Shown here piece after piece: positions 29,759-38,957 of a stretch of DNA of 64,000 bases (the first letter of the stretch is position 1; every line of letters begins with the position of its first letter). A model generated the notes under the pieces. The model saw nothing but the letters and a program-made list of their open reading frames with translations, was not told the origin of the DNA and did no database searches. Source of the DNA: an uncultured Roseobacter sp. (GTDB lineage: Bacteria > Pseudomonadota > Alphaproteobacteria > Rhodobacterales > Rhodobacteraceae); the NCBI RefSeq assembly GCF_947496515.1, contig NZ_CANMDB010000004.1, forward strand, positions 124,001-188,000, read 5' to 3'. Both the position numbers and the translations under genes were made by a program.

Positions 29759-30781
29759 ATGCAAGTGAACCAGTCTCTCAGCAGCTATACGACGTCCTTG
29801 TTTCAGACGGCCGGACGGAATATGCCTGCGGACCCTTTCGCGACCGCGCCGGGACCTGCGAGTGTCTTAAGCTCCGCCGTGATCACCGACATGGCAGGCG
29901 TCTACGCCGATCCAAGGGTGGCGCCGACCGTATCTGCGGCCCTGTCCCAGAAAACTCTGGACATACTGAACAGGATCCAATCGCTGATCAGCAACGAGTT
30001 GGAGACCGTCGGCGCCAGCTTTCGGGAGATGGTGGCTGTCGATCTTGAGCTTGAGCCGGACGAGGCGCTGCCCGAGGAGACGACGATCAGGGATCTGACC
30101 GATGCGCAACGCCGTGCGCTGTCGGAGGACACGCACGACGCCGGATGGTTGGAGATCAAATTTGGCCTGACCGCGCGGCTTGCGTCGCTGGACGCTGAGC
30201 AACTTGGCGGTGTCAGAGCCTTCATGTTCGGTGAGCAATATGTGGGCATGTCGGAAGAGGAACTGGCTGACGCGCGGATCAACCAGATGGTCGATGCTCA
30301 AATCAGCATGATCCGGAATACCATGGGCATGGCGCGAGAGGAGGCCTTTCAGCGCTATGCGGCCACCACCGAAACACCGACCGCGCTTGGTGACCCCCTG
30401 AGTGATGCCGATTTCGACGCAATGCGCGCGGATCTTCTGGCGAAACGCCGGGATGAGTTCCAGCGGGGTGAGCTGAGGCTTCAGGTTGAAGTTTTTGCCA
30501 GCGTCCACGCGGCCAACTACGAAAAAACCTATGCGACACTGGACACGGCTGACGCAGGGCTTGTCGTGAAGCCGGAGAACGGGGTCGCCTTTGATGAGGG
30601 CTGGGTCATGTCGGAGCGGGACAAGCAGTTCTATGGCCGGATGTTCGAGGGGATCACGGTGGTTGATGGCGAGCTTGTGCTGGACGAGGAGAAAGCCAAT
30701 TTCATGACCGAGATGGGCCTTGGTTTTCTGGAAAAGCACGGTGAGATCGGGCTGGAGTACCTGAGGGACGCGCGGGCCTGA
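29759..30781 (+). CDS. Conserved-looking orphan protein, unknown function
   Basis: 340 residues, cytoplasmic, helical and rich in Glu/Asp/Ala, without a signal peptide or membrane helix. The N-terminus is Ser/Thr/Pro-rich (SSYTTSLFQTAGRN, then DPFATAPGPAS). The middle is long helices (LSQKTLDILNRIQSLISNELETV), and the C-terminus ends KANFMTEMGLGFLEKHGEIGLEYL. No family is recognised. Coding is supported by length, a ribosome-site-like GAGG before ATG 29759, and normal composition. It is flanked by repeats and by the largest gene-free stretch. Confidence 0.7.
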   Translation: MQVNQSLSSYTTSLFQTAGRNMPADPFATAPGPASVLSSAVITDMAGVYADPRVAPTVSAALSQKTLDILNRIQSLISNELETVGASFREMVAVDLELEPDEALPEETTIRDLTDAQRRALSEDTHDAGWLEIKFGLTARLASLDAEQLGGVRAFMFGEQYVGMSEEELADARINQMVDAQISMIRNTMGMAREEAFQRYAATTETPTALGDPLSDADFDAMRADLLAKRRDEFQRGELRLQVEVFASVHAANYEKTYATLDTADAGLVVKPENGVAFDEGWVMSERDKQFYGRMFEGITVVDGELVLDEEKANFMTEMGLGFLEKHGEIGLEYLRDARA

Positions 30782-31942
30782 TTGCTGTGCGTCGTCTATG
30801 GCAAGGATCCGTTAATTTTGCACCTTCGCTGTGTCAGACCACGTTGAGGACATGGCGTGTTGGAGCCGGAATAGCGGTGCTCTCTCAGGCGGATGCAGCG
30901 CGATCCATGGGCAAACGCTAAGAGACACGCAGGGTAAAGATGTTTTTTGATACCAGCGCCTTACGCCCTTTCGGAGGAAAAGCATCCGTTTGGCACGGCG
31001 CGACCATGAGATCCGCCGGATATGTACTCTGAAGATGTGGGAAGAACGGGCTTTGACCCCCAAGCCTGTCCAAGCCGGTGGCGGAGATTGGCGCGGCAAT
31101 TCGGTCTGTGCTTTCAGCGATCCGGATGTCGGAGGACGGCGCCATCAAGCGCCGGAGAGGGCGAAATGGGTTGCTGCTTTCGTGGCGCAAACGTCACCTG
31201 GCCGTAAAAAACTAATAGCAGCATTCGGGATCTGGTGCGTATCGCTCGTGACGGCACTCTGGAAGCGCAGAGCGCTGGATTCGAGCCCATTTTAGTCTGG
31301 TCGGGATCGCGTCAGCCGCGATTGCGCGATCTAAGAAAGGGCACAACAAACGACTGTTGCGCTGCCAGCGGTGCGGTCACGCAAAATCAGGAGGTCGCGG
31401 CGTAACGAGACTTCTTATCAGGAAGGCGGCATATGCCGGTATGCTGACGTGCGAACATAGTTGCGCGGATGTGACCGACTTGAGCTATGTGCATCGGAGC
31501 CGGAACCGCGCCCCAGACTGTCCAATGCCTCTTTGCCGTGAAGATCTGCTGAACCGCGGCGGCCTCCTGGGTTCTGATTTCATGGCAATATGCGCCTTGA
31601 GGTGCGCGGACGGTGCTTGCCCTCTGGCCGGACCACCACAGGTCAGTTACTCGGGTTTCTGACACCCTACCACATCTGGCAGGTACCGTTCCGCTGTCCT
31701 GTTATGAAATCACCCACAGTGCCGAGGATGCTGGCCCCGCATAGGAATTGTGCGGCAACGGGTGTTACCCCGGGCCGTTTACCCGTGATCTTTTCGTGGT
31801 CCGGAATTTGCGTCCCGGCAAAGACCTGCCTTGGCCGCGGGGGGTGCCCCTTCGGTTTGGCCGATCGTCGGGCTATGATCGCGTTCAGGGAAGCGCGCGG
31901 CTAGACCGGTTGGTGCCGACGGGTCCTGGCCTTCAGGTGGCC
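30782..31942. other. 1.16-kb stretch without a recognisable gene
   Basis: The longest gene-free interval of the window, between the 340-residue orphan and the Fur-family gene. Frames of 90-105 codons exist on both strands, but they overlap one another, lack ribosome sites and have unusual Cys/Trp/Arg composition. No tRNA, SRP or tmRNA signature was found. The sequence looks like decayed DNA, possibly a remnant insertion, or untranslated RNA. Confidence 0.5.
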
Positions 31943-32395
31943 TCAGTCTTTCTTGAGCGGCACGCCGTATAGCTCCAGCCGGTGGCCGCGCAGCTCATAG
32001 CCCAGTTTGCGCGCGATGCGGTCCTGAAGCGCTTCGATCTCCGCGTCGACGAACTCGATCACCTCGCCTGAATTGATGTCGATCAGGTGGTCATGGTGGT
32101 CCCGCTCGGCGTCCTCGTAGCGGGCGCGACCGTCGCCAAACTCGAGCTTGTCGAGCAGGCCCGCTTCCTCGAACAGCTTCACGGTGCGGTAGACCGTGGC
32201 GATGGAGATGCCCGCATCGACGGCGGAGGCGCGGGTATAAAGCTCCTCCACATCGGGGTGATCGGCGCTTTGCTCCAGCACGCGGGCGATGACGCGCCGC
32301 TGATCGGTCATGCGCAGCCCTTTGGCCTCGCAGCGGGAAATAATGCTCTTGCCCATCGGCCTGCCCTTTTGCGTGGAGCCATCTTTTAGCGGCAT
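31943..32395 (-). CDS. Fur-family regulator, probably Mur-like
   Basis: 150 residues from ATG 32395 (GGAGG 10 bases before) or 137 from ATG 32356. It has a winged-helix DNA-binding domain (MTDQRRVIARVLEQSADHPDVEELYTRASA, SIATVYRTVKLFEEAGL) and a His-rich metal site, DHHDH. The CxxC zinc pair usual after HHDH in many Fur proteins is replaced by LIDINSGEVIEF. In Rhodobacterales and rhizobia this form often acts as Mur, sensing manganese; that role is inferred. The DEAD-box helicase is divergent. Confidence 0.85.
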   Translation of the reverse strand: MPLKDGSTQKGRPMGKSIISRCEAKGLRMTDQRRVIARVLEQSADHPDVEELYTRASAVDAGISIATVYRTVKLFEEAGLLDKLEFGDGRARYEDAERDHHDHLIDINSGEVIEFVDAEIEALQDRIARKLGYELRGHRLELYGVPLKKD

Positions 32396-32709
32396 TTGGC
32401 CGCGGCCTCCAGATGCCTTTTGCGCAGGACGCTTGACTTTGGCCTGCCGGGGCCTCATGTGGGGCTTAAGGTGACGTCTTCTGCCGCGTGAGCAGTCTTG
32501 TGCGCCCCCGGGAAAAGATCTCGGTTGTGTGCGCAATCCAAAAGGCCCGCCACTGTTCCCAAAATCACGCGTGGGTGCAAACGCTGCGGACGGGCGGCAG
32601 GCAGATGGCCTGTGCCCGCGATCCGACATGCGTCCCCAAGCGGTGCCCGGGATGGGCACAGCAAACGAGTGCGCGTGCCCCCGAATGGGTGCGCGTCGGA
32701 AAGAAAAAG

Positions 32710-34059
32710 ATGAGTGATTTCGATATGATGGACCTGCCGCCGCAACTGGTGGCACGGTTGAATGACATGGGGTTGAAGGACCCGACGCCCATTCAGAAAC
32801 AGGCCATTCCCCATGCGCTGAACGGGCGCGACGTGATGGGTCTGGCGCAGACCGGCACCGGCAAGACGGCGGCCTTTGGTGTGCCGCTGGTCGCACAGAT
32901 GCTGGAGCTGGAGGGGCGCCCTGCGCCACGCTCGGTCCGCGGTCTGGTGCTGGCACCGACGCGGGAGCTGGCGACGCAGATCAGCGTCAACCTGCGGGCC
33001 TTTGCCGAACGCACGCCGATCAAGGTGGCCATGGTGGTGGGCGGTCAGTCCATCAACAACCAGATCAAGCGGCTGGAGCGGGGTGTCGATCTTCTGGTGG
33101 CCACGCCGGGGCGCTTGCTGGACCTGATGGACCGGCGCGCGGTGCGGCTGGAGGAGGCGACGTTTCTGGTGCTGGATGAGGCGGATCAGATGCTCGACAT
33201 GGGCTTTATCCACGATCTGCGCAAGATCGCGAATGTGATCCCCAAGGAGCGCCAGACCATGCTGTTTTCGGCCACCATGCCCAAACAGATGAACGAGCTG
33301 GCGCAGAGCTACCTGCGCAGCCCCATGCGGGTGGAGGTCTCGCCCCCTGGCAAGGCGGCGGACAAGGTCACGCAGGAGGTGCACTTTATCGCCAAGGCGG
33401 AAAAGGCCGGCCTGCTGATCGAGCTGCTGGACGGCCACCGCGAGGAACGCGCGCTGGTGTTTGGCCGCACCAAACACGGCTCCGAAAAGCTGATGAAAAC
33501 GCTGGTGAAGGCGGGCTATGCGGCGGGCTCCATCCACGGCAACAAGAGCCAGGGTCAGCGGGACCGGGCGATTGCGGCCTTCAAATCCGGCGAGATCAAG
33601 GTGCTGGTGGCCACGGATGTGGCCGCCCGGGGCCTCGATATCCCGGATGTGAAGCATGTCTACAACTACGACCTGCCGAATGTGCCGGACAACTATGTGC
33701 ACCGCATCGGGCGGACGGCGCGCGCGGGCAAGGACGGCGCCGCGGTGGCGTTCTGTGCGCCCGACGAGATGGGTGAGTTCAGGGCCATTCAGAAGACAAT
33801 GGGGATCAGCATTCCCGTGGCATCGGGCCGGGCCTGGGAAGCTGCGGATCTGCCCGAAGGTACCAAACCCAAGGGGCGCAACCGGGGCCGCGGGCGCGGT
33901 CAGGGGGGCGGTGCCCAGGCGGGTGGCGGACGGCCGGGCGGGCAGCCGCAGGCGGCCAAGCCGGGTGCGGGTCGGCGCAGACGGCGGCGCGGTGGCAAGC
34001 CCGGCGGCCCCGGGGGCAGCGGTGCCAAGCCAAGCCGAGGCGGCCAGCACGCGGCCTGA
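32710..34059 (+). CDS. DEAD-box RNA helicase
   Basis: 449 residues. The RecA-like core has AQTGTGKT (46-53), PTRELATQ, DEAD, SAT and HRIGRTAR. The Q motif precedes it. The C-terminus beyond about residue 375 is Arg/Gly-rich (RGRGRGQGGGAQAGG, then RRRRRRGGKPGG), an RNA-binding tail typical of RhlE-like enzymes. ATG 32710 starts the conserved region. A 300-base leader separates it from the Fur-family gene. Confidence 0.93.
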   Translation: MSDFDMMDLPPQLVARLNDMGLKDPTPIQKQAIPHALNGRDVMGLAQTGTGKTAAFGVPLVAQMLELEGRPAPRSVRGLVLAPTRELATQISVNLRAFAERTPIKVAMVVGGQSINNQIKRLERGVDLLVATPGRLLDLMDRRAVRLEEATFLVLDEADQMLDMGFIHDLRKIANVIPKERQTMLFSATMPKQMNELAQSYLRSPMRVEVSPPGKAADKVTQEVHFIAKAEKAGLLIELLDGHREERALVFGRTKHGSEKLMKTLVKAGYAAGSIHGNKSQGQRDRAIAAFKSGEIKVLVATDVAARGLDIPDVKHVYNYDLPNVPDNYVHRIGRTARAGKDGAAVAFCAPDEMGEFRAIQKTMGISIPVASGRAWEAADLPEGTKPKGRNRGRGRGQGGGAQAGGGRPGGQPQAAKPGAGRRRRRRGGKPGGPGGSGAKPSRGGQHAA

Positions 34060-34074
34060 TTTCGAGGAAAAAGA

Positions 34075-34106
34075 GCGGGCCGGTGAATTGACATTCACCG
34101 GCCCGC
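34075..34106. terminator. Perfect 14-bp hairpin after the helicase gene
   Basis: Stem GCGGGCCGGTGAAT (34075-34088) pairs exactly with 34093-34106 around a TGAC loop. On the plus strand it lacks a T-run. On the minus strand it is followed by CTCTTTTTC, so it is a strong terminator for antisense transcripts and perhaps for the helicase too. Confidence 0.65.
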
Positions 34107-34140
34107 GGCACCTTGTGCTCCTGTGGAACGCAAAACCAAC

Positions 34141-35013
34141 ATGGACGCCTTCGGGGCGCTGGCGCTGACGGGTTTCGCGCTTCAGCTGGGGTTCAATCAG
34201 GTGGTGATCAAGGTGACGAACGGCGGGTTTGATCCGGTGTTCGCCGCAGGTCTTCGGTCAGCCGGGGCCGTTTTGGTTCTGGCGCTCTGGATGTGGGCGC
34301 GGGGGATCCCCTGGCGCGTACCCCGGGCGGCACTGGCTGCGGGGATCTTTTCCGGCAGCCTCTTTGCGCTGGAGTTCATGTGTCTTTTCGTAGCGCTTGA
34401 TCTGACGACGGTAAGCCGGGCGTCGGTGATCTTTTATTCCATGCCCGTGTGGCTGGCCATTGCGAGCCATTTTCTGCTGCCGGGCGACCGGCTGAGCGGG
34501 GCGCGCCTGGTGGGCTTGGGGCTCGCCATGGGCGGTGTCGCGCTGGCGCTGCTGGACCGGAGCGATGGGGGTGCATTCCTGCTGGGGGATCTGCTGGCGC
34601 TGACCTCTGCGGTCTGCTGGGCGGGCATTGCGCTGTGTGTCAAGATCACGCCGCTGAGCACCGTGCCGCCCGCGCAGCAGTTGATGTTTCAGGTGGTGGT
34701 CTCGGCACCGTTGCTGCTGGTGGCGTCGCTGTTCTTTGGGGATCTGATCCGTGATCTGCAGCCCATCCATATCGCCGGGCTGCTGTTTCAGATCGTTGCC
34801 GTGGCGAGCCTGGGGTTTCTGGCGTGGTTCTGGCTGATGTCGCTTTATCCGGCGTCCTCGGTGGCGTCTTTCAGCTTTCTGTCACCGGTCTTTGCGGTGC
34901 TGCTGGGGTGGCTTTTGCTGGGCGAGGCGGTGGGGGTACAGGTGTGGCTGGCGCTGGTGTTGGTGGCGGCGGGGATCTATCTGATCAACCGTCGGCCTGC
35001 GCGCAGGGGGTAG
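34141..35013 (+). CDS. EamA-family DMT transporter
   Basis: 290 residues and about ten membrane helices in two EamA repeats (VTNGGFDPVFAAGLRSAGAVLVLALW early, VASFSFLSPVFAVLLGWLLLGEAVG late). Export of an unknown small molecule is likely. ATG 34141 is used, although an in-frame GTG at 34123 is possible. It lies after the 34075 hairpin, so it probably has its own promoter. Confidence 0.85.
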   Translation: MDAFGALALTGFALQLGFNQVVIKVTNGGFDPVFAAGLRSAGAVLVLALWMWARGIPWRVPRAALAAGIFSGSLFALEFMCLFVALDLTTVSRASVIFYSMPVWLAIASHFLLPGDRLSGARLVGLGLAMGGVALALLDRSDGGAFLLGDLLALTSAVCWAGIALCVKITPLSTVPPAQQLMFQVVVSAPLLLVASLFFGDLIRDLQPIHIAGLLFQIVAVASLGFLAWFWLMSLYPASSVASFSFLSPVFAVLLGWLLLGEAVGVQVWLALVLVAAGIYLINRRPARRG

Positions 35014-35082
35014 AGCCGCCCGGGGCGTGTGGGCCCGCGTTGATGCGGGCGGCAGCGGCGGCTTCGGGCGGCAGTGCCGTTT

Positions 35083-35106
35083 GAGTTTATTTGGCAAGAT
35101 GAAAGA
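35083..35106 (-). repeat. 3'-end motif, copy 2
   Basis: A 24-base copy of the GAGTnTnTnTGGmA-rGrTGAAAGA element. In minus orientation it begins 40 bases past the SelO stop codon. A GCCCGC/GCGGGC hairpin sits between it and the DMT transporter stop. Confidence 0.6.
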
Positions 35107-35146
35107 GCTTTTGGGCCGGGTGCGCGATGTCCGGCGGTGGGGCGGG

Positions 35147-36580
35147 TCAGGTGCCGCAGAAGGTGGCGGGCACGGCCTGCGCCGGTGTCGGCGGGCGCAT
35201 CAGGTCCAGATCCGTGGTTGCGAAGGGATCGGTTAGCGCCGTTATCAGCCGCTCGAACGGGGCCATGTCGCCCGCGATGGCGGCGGCGATCATCTCTTCG
35301 ATCCGGTGGTTGCGGGGGATCACGCGCGGGGAGGCGGCCTGCATCATCTCGTGGGGGGTGGTTTCCTGCGCCAGGCGGGCCTGCCAGCGGGTGGCCCAGG
35401 CGTCAAATGCGTCGCGGTCGGTGAACTGGTCGCGTGCTGTGCTGCCGGGCGCGTCGGCCGGGCCTCGGGCGAGGGCGTCGAAGGTATTGGTGAAATCGGC
35501 ATGGGCGGATTGCATCAGATCCAGCAGGTCCGAGATCAGCGCGGCGTCCTCCTCCGAGGGCTGGCTCAGCCCCAGTTTGGCCCCGAAACGCGCGCGCCAG
35601 GCAGTCTCGATCCGGGCTGGCATGGCGTGCACGATCTCCGTCGCTTCTTCGACGCCCGCCGCGGGATCCTCCAGCTGCTGCAGCAGCGACGTGGCCAGTT
35701 GCGCCATGTTCCAGACGGCGATGCGCGGCTGGTTCGAATAGGCGTAGCGGCCCATCTGGTCGATGGAGCTGAACACCTGGTTGGCGAAATAACTGTCAAG
35801 AAACGCGCAGGGCCCGTAGTCGATGGTCTCGCCCGAAATGGTGCAATTGTCGGTGTTCATGACCCCGTGGATGAAGCCCACGGACATCCAGGCGGCGATC
35901 AGCTCCGCCTGGGCGGCGCAGACGGCGCGCAGCAGATCCATGGGGCCGCGGGCGTCGGGGTAGTGGCGGGCGATGGCGTAATCGGTGAGCTGCGCAAGCT
36001 CTGCGCGCTGGCCGCGGTGCGCGAAGACCTGAAAGGTGCCCACGCGCAGGTGGCTGCGCGCCACGCGGGTGAGCACCGCGCCGGGGAGGACGGTTTCGCG
36101 GATCACATCCTCGCCGGTCAGCGTGGCGGCCAGCGCGCGGGTCGTGGGGATGCCCAGGGCGTGCATCGCCTCCGAGATCACGTATTCGCGCAGGACCGGG
36201 CCCAGCCAGGCGCGCCCGTCGCCCATGCGGCTGTAGGGGGTGGGCCCGGAGCCTTTGAGCTGGATGTCGCGGCGGATGCCATCGGTGCCCACGGTTTCAC
36301 CCAGCAGGATCGCGCGGCCATCGCCGAGCTGCGGGTTGAAATTGCCGAACTGGTGCCCGGCGTAGAGCTGTGCGAGGGGGGCCGCGCCGTCGGGCACGGT
36401 CTGGCCCGAAAAGACGGCGGCGAGCGTGGCGTCGTCCGCCTCCGGCAGGCGGAGGCGTTTGGCCAGCGCGGAGTTGTAGGCCAGCAGTGCGGGTGCTGCG
36501 ACCGGCGTGGGGTCGAGCCGGGTGTAGAACTGCGGCGGCAGGGCGGCGTAGCTGTTGTCGAAAGGGGCGGTGAAGCGCAT
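35147..36580 (-). CDS. selO: SelO-family protein adenylyltransferase
   Basis: 477 residues, the YdiU/UPF0061 family. SelO is a pseudokinase-fold enzyme that transfers AMP to Ser/Thr/Tyr of target proteins and is linked to oxidative stress. Visible are FGNFNPQLGDGRAILLGE (glycine loop), LKGSGPTPYSRMGDGRA, and GVMNTDNCTISGETIDYGPCAFLDSY (catalytic and metal-binding segment). The length is normal. The Sec/Cys-containing C-terminal extension of animal SelO is represented here by a terminal ATFCGT with one Cys. Confidence 0.93.
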   Translation of the reverse strand: MRFTAPFDNSYAALPPQFYTRLDPTPVAAPALLAYNSALAKRLRLPEADDATLAAVFSGQTVPDGAAPLAQLYAGHQFGNFNPQLGDGRAILLGETVGTDGIRRDIQLKGSGPTPYSRMGDGRAWLGPVLREYVISEAMHALGIPTTRALAATLTGEDVIRETVLPGAVLTRVARSHLRVGTFQVFAHRGQRAELAQLTDYAIARHYPDARGPMDLLRAVCAAQAELIAAWMSVGFIHGVMNTDNCTISGETIDYGPCAFLDSYFANQVFSSIDQMGRYAYSNQPRIAVWNMAQLATSLLQQLEDPAAGVEEATEIVHAMPARIETAWRARFGAKLGLSQPSEEDAALISDLLDLMQSAHADFTNTFDALARGPADAPGSTARDQFTDRDAFDAWATRWQARLAQETTPHEMMQAASPRVIPRNHRIEEMIAAAIAGDMAPFERLITALTDPFATTDLDLMRPPTPAQAVPATFCGT

Positions 36581-36609
36581 GGGATGAATATAGGGCTTGC
36601 GGCTGTGGT

Positions 36610-37059
36610 TTAGAACCGGCGCGTCATCAGCATGTAGTCGTCGCGGGGGGAGAACCCGGCGCGGGTGTAGAGCCCTTGTGTCGGGCTGTCGCTGCGCTGA
36701 ACCTCCAGATGGAGCGCCTTGAGCCCGGCGCCCGCCAGTGCGCGGGGCAGGCTTTGCAGGGTTTCCGAGGCGATGCCCCGTCCGCGCACGCCGGGGCGGA
36801 TGTAGATTTCGTCCACGAACCCGTCCAGACCGCCGAATTCCAGCGACCAGCCGAAGGTGATCACCACATAGCCGATGGGCGCGCGGGGTGGTCCGATGAG
36901 ATAGGCAGCACCGTGGGGCGAGCCCTCCAGCAGCGGGGCGATCCCGGCGCGGCGGGCCTCATCGCTCAGGGCGATGCCGTGTTCGGTATGAAAGGCCGCG
37001 ACCAGCGGGTCGAGACGGTCCATGTGGTCGGTGGTGGCCAGGGTGAGGGCAGCGCTCAC
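36610..37059 (-). CDS. GNAT N-acetyltransferase
   Basis: 149 residues from GTG 37059. The acetyl-CoA-binding motif RPGVRGRGIASETLQSL (R/Q-x-x-G-x-G/A) is clear, with a following strand LHLEVQRSDSPTQGLYTRAGF. The substrate is unknown. The GTG start overlaps the nucleoside hydrolase stop (GTGA), so the two are co-translated. Confidence 0.85.
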   Translation of the reverse strand: MSAALTLATTDHMDRLDPLVAAFHTEHGIALSDEARRAGIAPLLEGSPHGAAYLIGPPRAPIGYVVITFGWSLEFGGLDGFVDEIYIRPGVRGRGIASETLQSLPRALAGAGLKALHLEVQRSDSPTQGLYTRAGFSPRDDYMLMTRRF

Positions 37060-37997
37060 AGCCGGGCCAGCCGGTCGGTGAGCAGGGTAAAGAAGCCGTC
37101 GGCGTTGAGATCCCCGATGAAGAGCGCGTTGGGGGTGCGGTTGGTCACGCCCCACCAGTCAGCGACGGTCATGCCCATGGTAAGCTCGGACCGGGTTTCG
37201 ATCTCGACGTTGATGTGCCGCCCGGTGAAAAGATCCGGCCTGACCAGATAGGCGGTCACGCAAGGATCGTGCAGGGGGGCGCCGTCGGAGCCGTATTTCT
37301 CCCGGTCGAAGCGTTCGAAGAATTCGGTCATTTGCGCCACGGCGATGCCTGCGGGGTTGCCCAAGGCGCGGAAGGCCTCGTTACGGGCGGCGGTGACCAG
37401 CGCCTTGTGGGTGACATCCAGCGGCATGACCACGAGGTTAATGCCTGATTTAAAAACGATATCAGCGGCTTCCGGGTCGACGTAAATGTTAAACTCAGCC
37501 GTGGGGGTGATGTTACCCACTTCGAAATAGGCGCCACCCATCAGGACGATCTGGGTCACTTTGGTGGCCAGTTCGGGCGCGCGTTGCAGCACCGTGGCAA
37601 TGTTGGTCAGGGGTCCCAGCGGGCAGAGGGTGACGGAGTTGTCTTCTGCCCGGCTCAGGGTGTCGATGATATACTCGACTGCGTGCTGTTCCTGCAGCTG
37701 CATGGTCGGGTCGGGCAGGTCCGGGCCGTCAAGGCCGGTTTTGCCGTGCACATGCTCTGCTGTCACCAGTGCGCGGCCCAGCGGGCGGTCGCAGCCAGCG
37801 TAAACCTTCACATCAGATTTGCCCGCCAACTCACAGATTTTGAGGGCATTTTTCGAGGTAAGCTCCAGCGGAACATTGCCCGCGACGCAGGTGATACCTA
37901 GCACATCGATCTCTTCGGGGCTGGCCAGTGCCAACAGGATGGCGACGGCGTCATCCTGGCCGGGATCGGTGTCGATGATGATCTTGCGGGGGGGCAT
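37056..37997 (-). CDS. Inosine-uridine preferring nucleoside hydrolase
   Basis: 313 residues. It cleaves the N-glycosidic bond of ribonucleosides for salvage. The calcium-binding DTDPGQDDA motif is at residues 9-17, with VLMGGAYFEVGNITPTAEFNIYVDPEAA in the middle and the Asp of HDPCVTAYLV near the end. The rihA/rihB/rihC subtype cannot be assigned by eye. It is followed by the overlapping GNAT gene. Confidence 0.92.
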   Translation of the reverse strand: MPPRKIIIDTDPGQDDAVAILLALASPEEIDVLGITCVAGNVPLELTSKNALKICELAGKSDVKVYAGCDRPLGRALVTAEHVHGKTGLDGPDLPDPTMQLQEQHAVEYIIDTLSRAEDNSVTLCPLGPLTNIATVLQRAPELATKVTQIVLMGGAYFEVGNITPTAEFNIYVDPEAADIVFKSGINLVVMPLDVTHKALVTAARNEAFRALGNPAGIAVAQMTEFFERFDREKYGSDGAPLHDPCVTAYLVRPDLFTGRHINVEIETRSELTMGMTVADWWGVTNRTPNALFIGDLNADGFFTLLTDRLARL

Positions 37998-38057
37998 GGG
38001 GTCTCCTGAGCACTGAGCGCGGACACTCGCAAGCGGTGCCGCGATTGTCCAGATCGT

Positions 38058-38894
38058 CTAGTCCTGTGGCGGCGTCTTTTTGCGCGCGTGTTCGGCGGTC
38101 TTGACGGTGGTCCAGAGCGCGTCCATTTCCTCCAGCGTGCTTTCGGACGGGGTCTTGCCGCGCTCGGCCAGCCGGGCCTCGACCGCCTCAAACCGCGCGG
38201 TGAACTTGGCATTGGTGCGGCGCAGGGCGGCTTCGGGATCGACGCCCAGATGGCGGGCGAGATTGGCCATGACAAAGAGCAGATCGCCCATCTCGTCCTC
38301 GATGGCGTCGGCGGTGAGCGTGTCGCGCGCCTCGACCAGTTCGGCGGCTTCTTCGCGGAGTTTGTCGAGCACCTGATCCGTCTCTGGCCAGTCAAACCCG
38401 ACGCGGGCGGCGCGCTTTTGCAGCTTGACCGCGCGCAGCAGCGCAGGCAGCCCGATGGCCACCCCGTCAAGCGTGCCGCGCTGTTCTTTTCCCGCCCGTT
38501 CCGCCGCTTTGATCGCCTCCCAATCCGCGGTCTGCTGCTCGGCGGATTTGTCCCGGCTCTGATCTCCGAACACATGCGGATGGCGCGCGACCATCTTGTC
38601 GGAGATGGCCTGCACAACCGATTGAAACGAAAAATGCCCCGCCTCTTCGCCGATGGCCGTGTGGTAGACCGTCTGCAACAGCAGATCGCCCAGCTCCCCC
38701 TCCAGCTCGGGCCAGTCGGCGCGCTGAATGGCGTCGGCGACCTCATAGGCTTCCTCGATGGTGTAGGGGGCGATGGTGTCGAATGTCTGCTCGATGTCCC
38801 AGGGACAACCCGTGTCGGGATCGCGCAGGCGGCGCATGATGAGCAGCAGACGCTCGATGCCTGCGTCGGGATCATGTATCAGGTCGTCAGCCAT
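38058..38894 (-). CDS. mazG: Nucleoside triphosphate pyrophosphohydrolase MazG
   Basis: 278 residues, two MazG domains. It hydrolyses NTPs and damaged nucleotides to the monophosphate plus PPi. CPWDIEQTFDTIAPYTIEEAYEVADAI holds the metal-binding EExxE-type acid pair, and ELGDLLLQ is in domain one; EEAAEL and IEDEMGDLLFVMANL are in domain two. ATG 38894 is chosen. A much longer open frame continues upstream, antisense to the M20 gene, and is an artefact. Confidence 0.93.
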   Translation of the reverse strand: MADDLIHDPDAGIERLLLIMRRLRDPDTGCPWDIEQTFDTIAPYTIEEAYEVADAIQRADWPELEGELGDLLLQTVYHTAIGEEAGHFSFQSVVQAISDKMVARHPHVFGDQSRDKSAEQQTADWEAIKAAERAGKEQRGTLDGVAIGLPALLRAVKLQKRAARVGFDWPETDQVLDKLREEAAELVEARDTLTADAIEDEMGDLLFVMANLARHLGVDPEAALRRTNAKFTARFEAVEARLAERGKTPSESTLEEMDALWTTVKTAEHARKKTPPQD

Positions 38895-38957
38895 TGCAGG
38901 TCGCCCATCTGTCGTGTCAGATGCACCTGACAAACAAACATCGCAGGAGTCCAGCCC

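Noticed and set aside
31278-31300. TTCGAGCCC string resembling a tRNA T-loop
   Set aside because: No matching T stem or acceptor could be folded.
31387-31665. 92-codon minus-strand frame in the gene-free stretch
   Set aside because: No ribosome site and unusual Trp/His/Arg content; an overlapping plus-strand frame is equally long.
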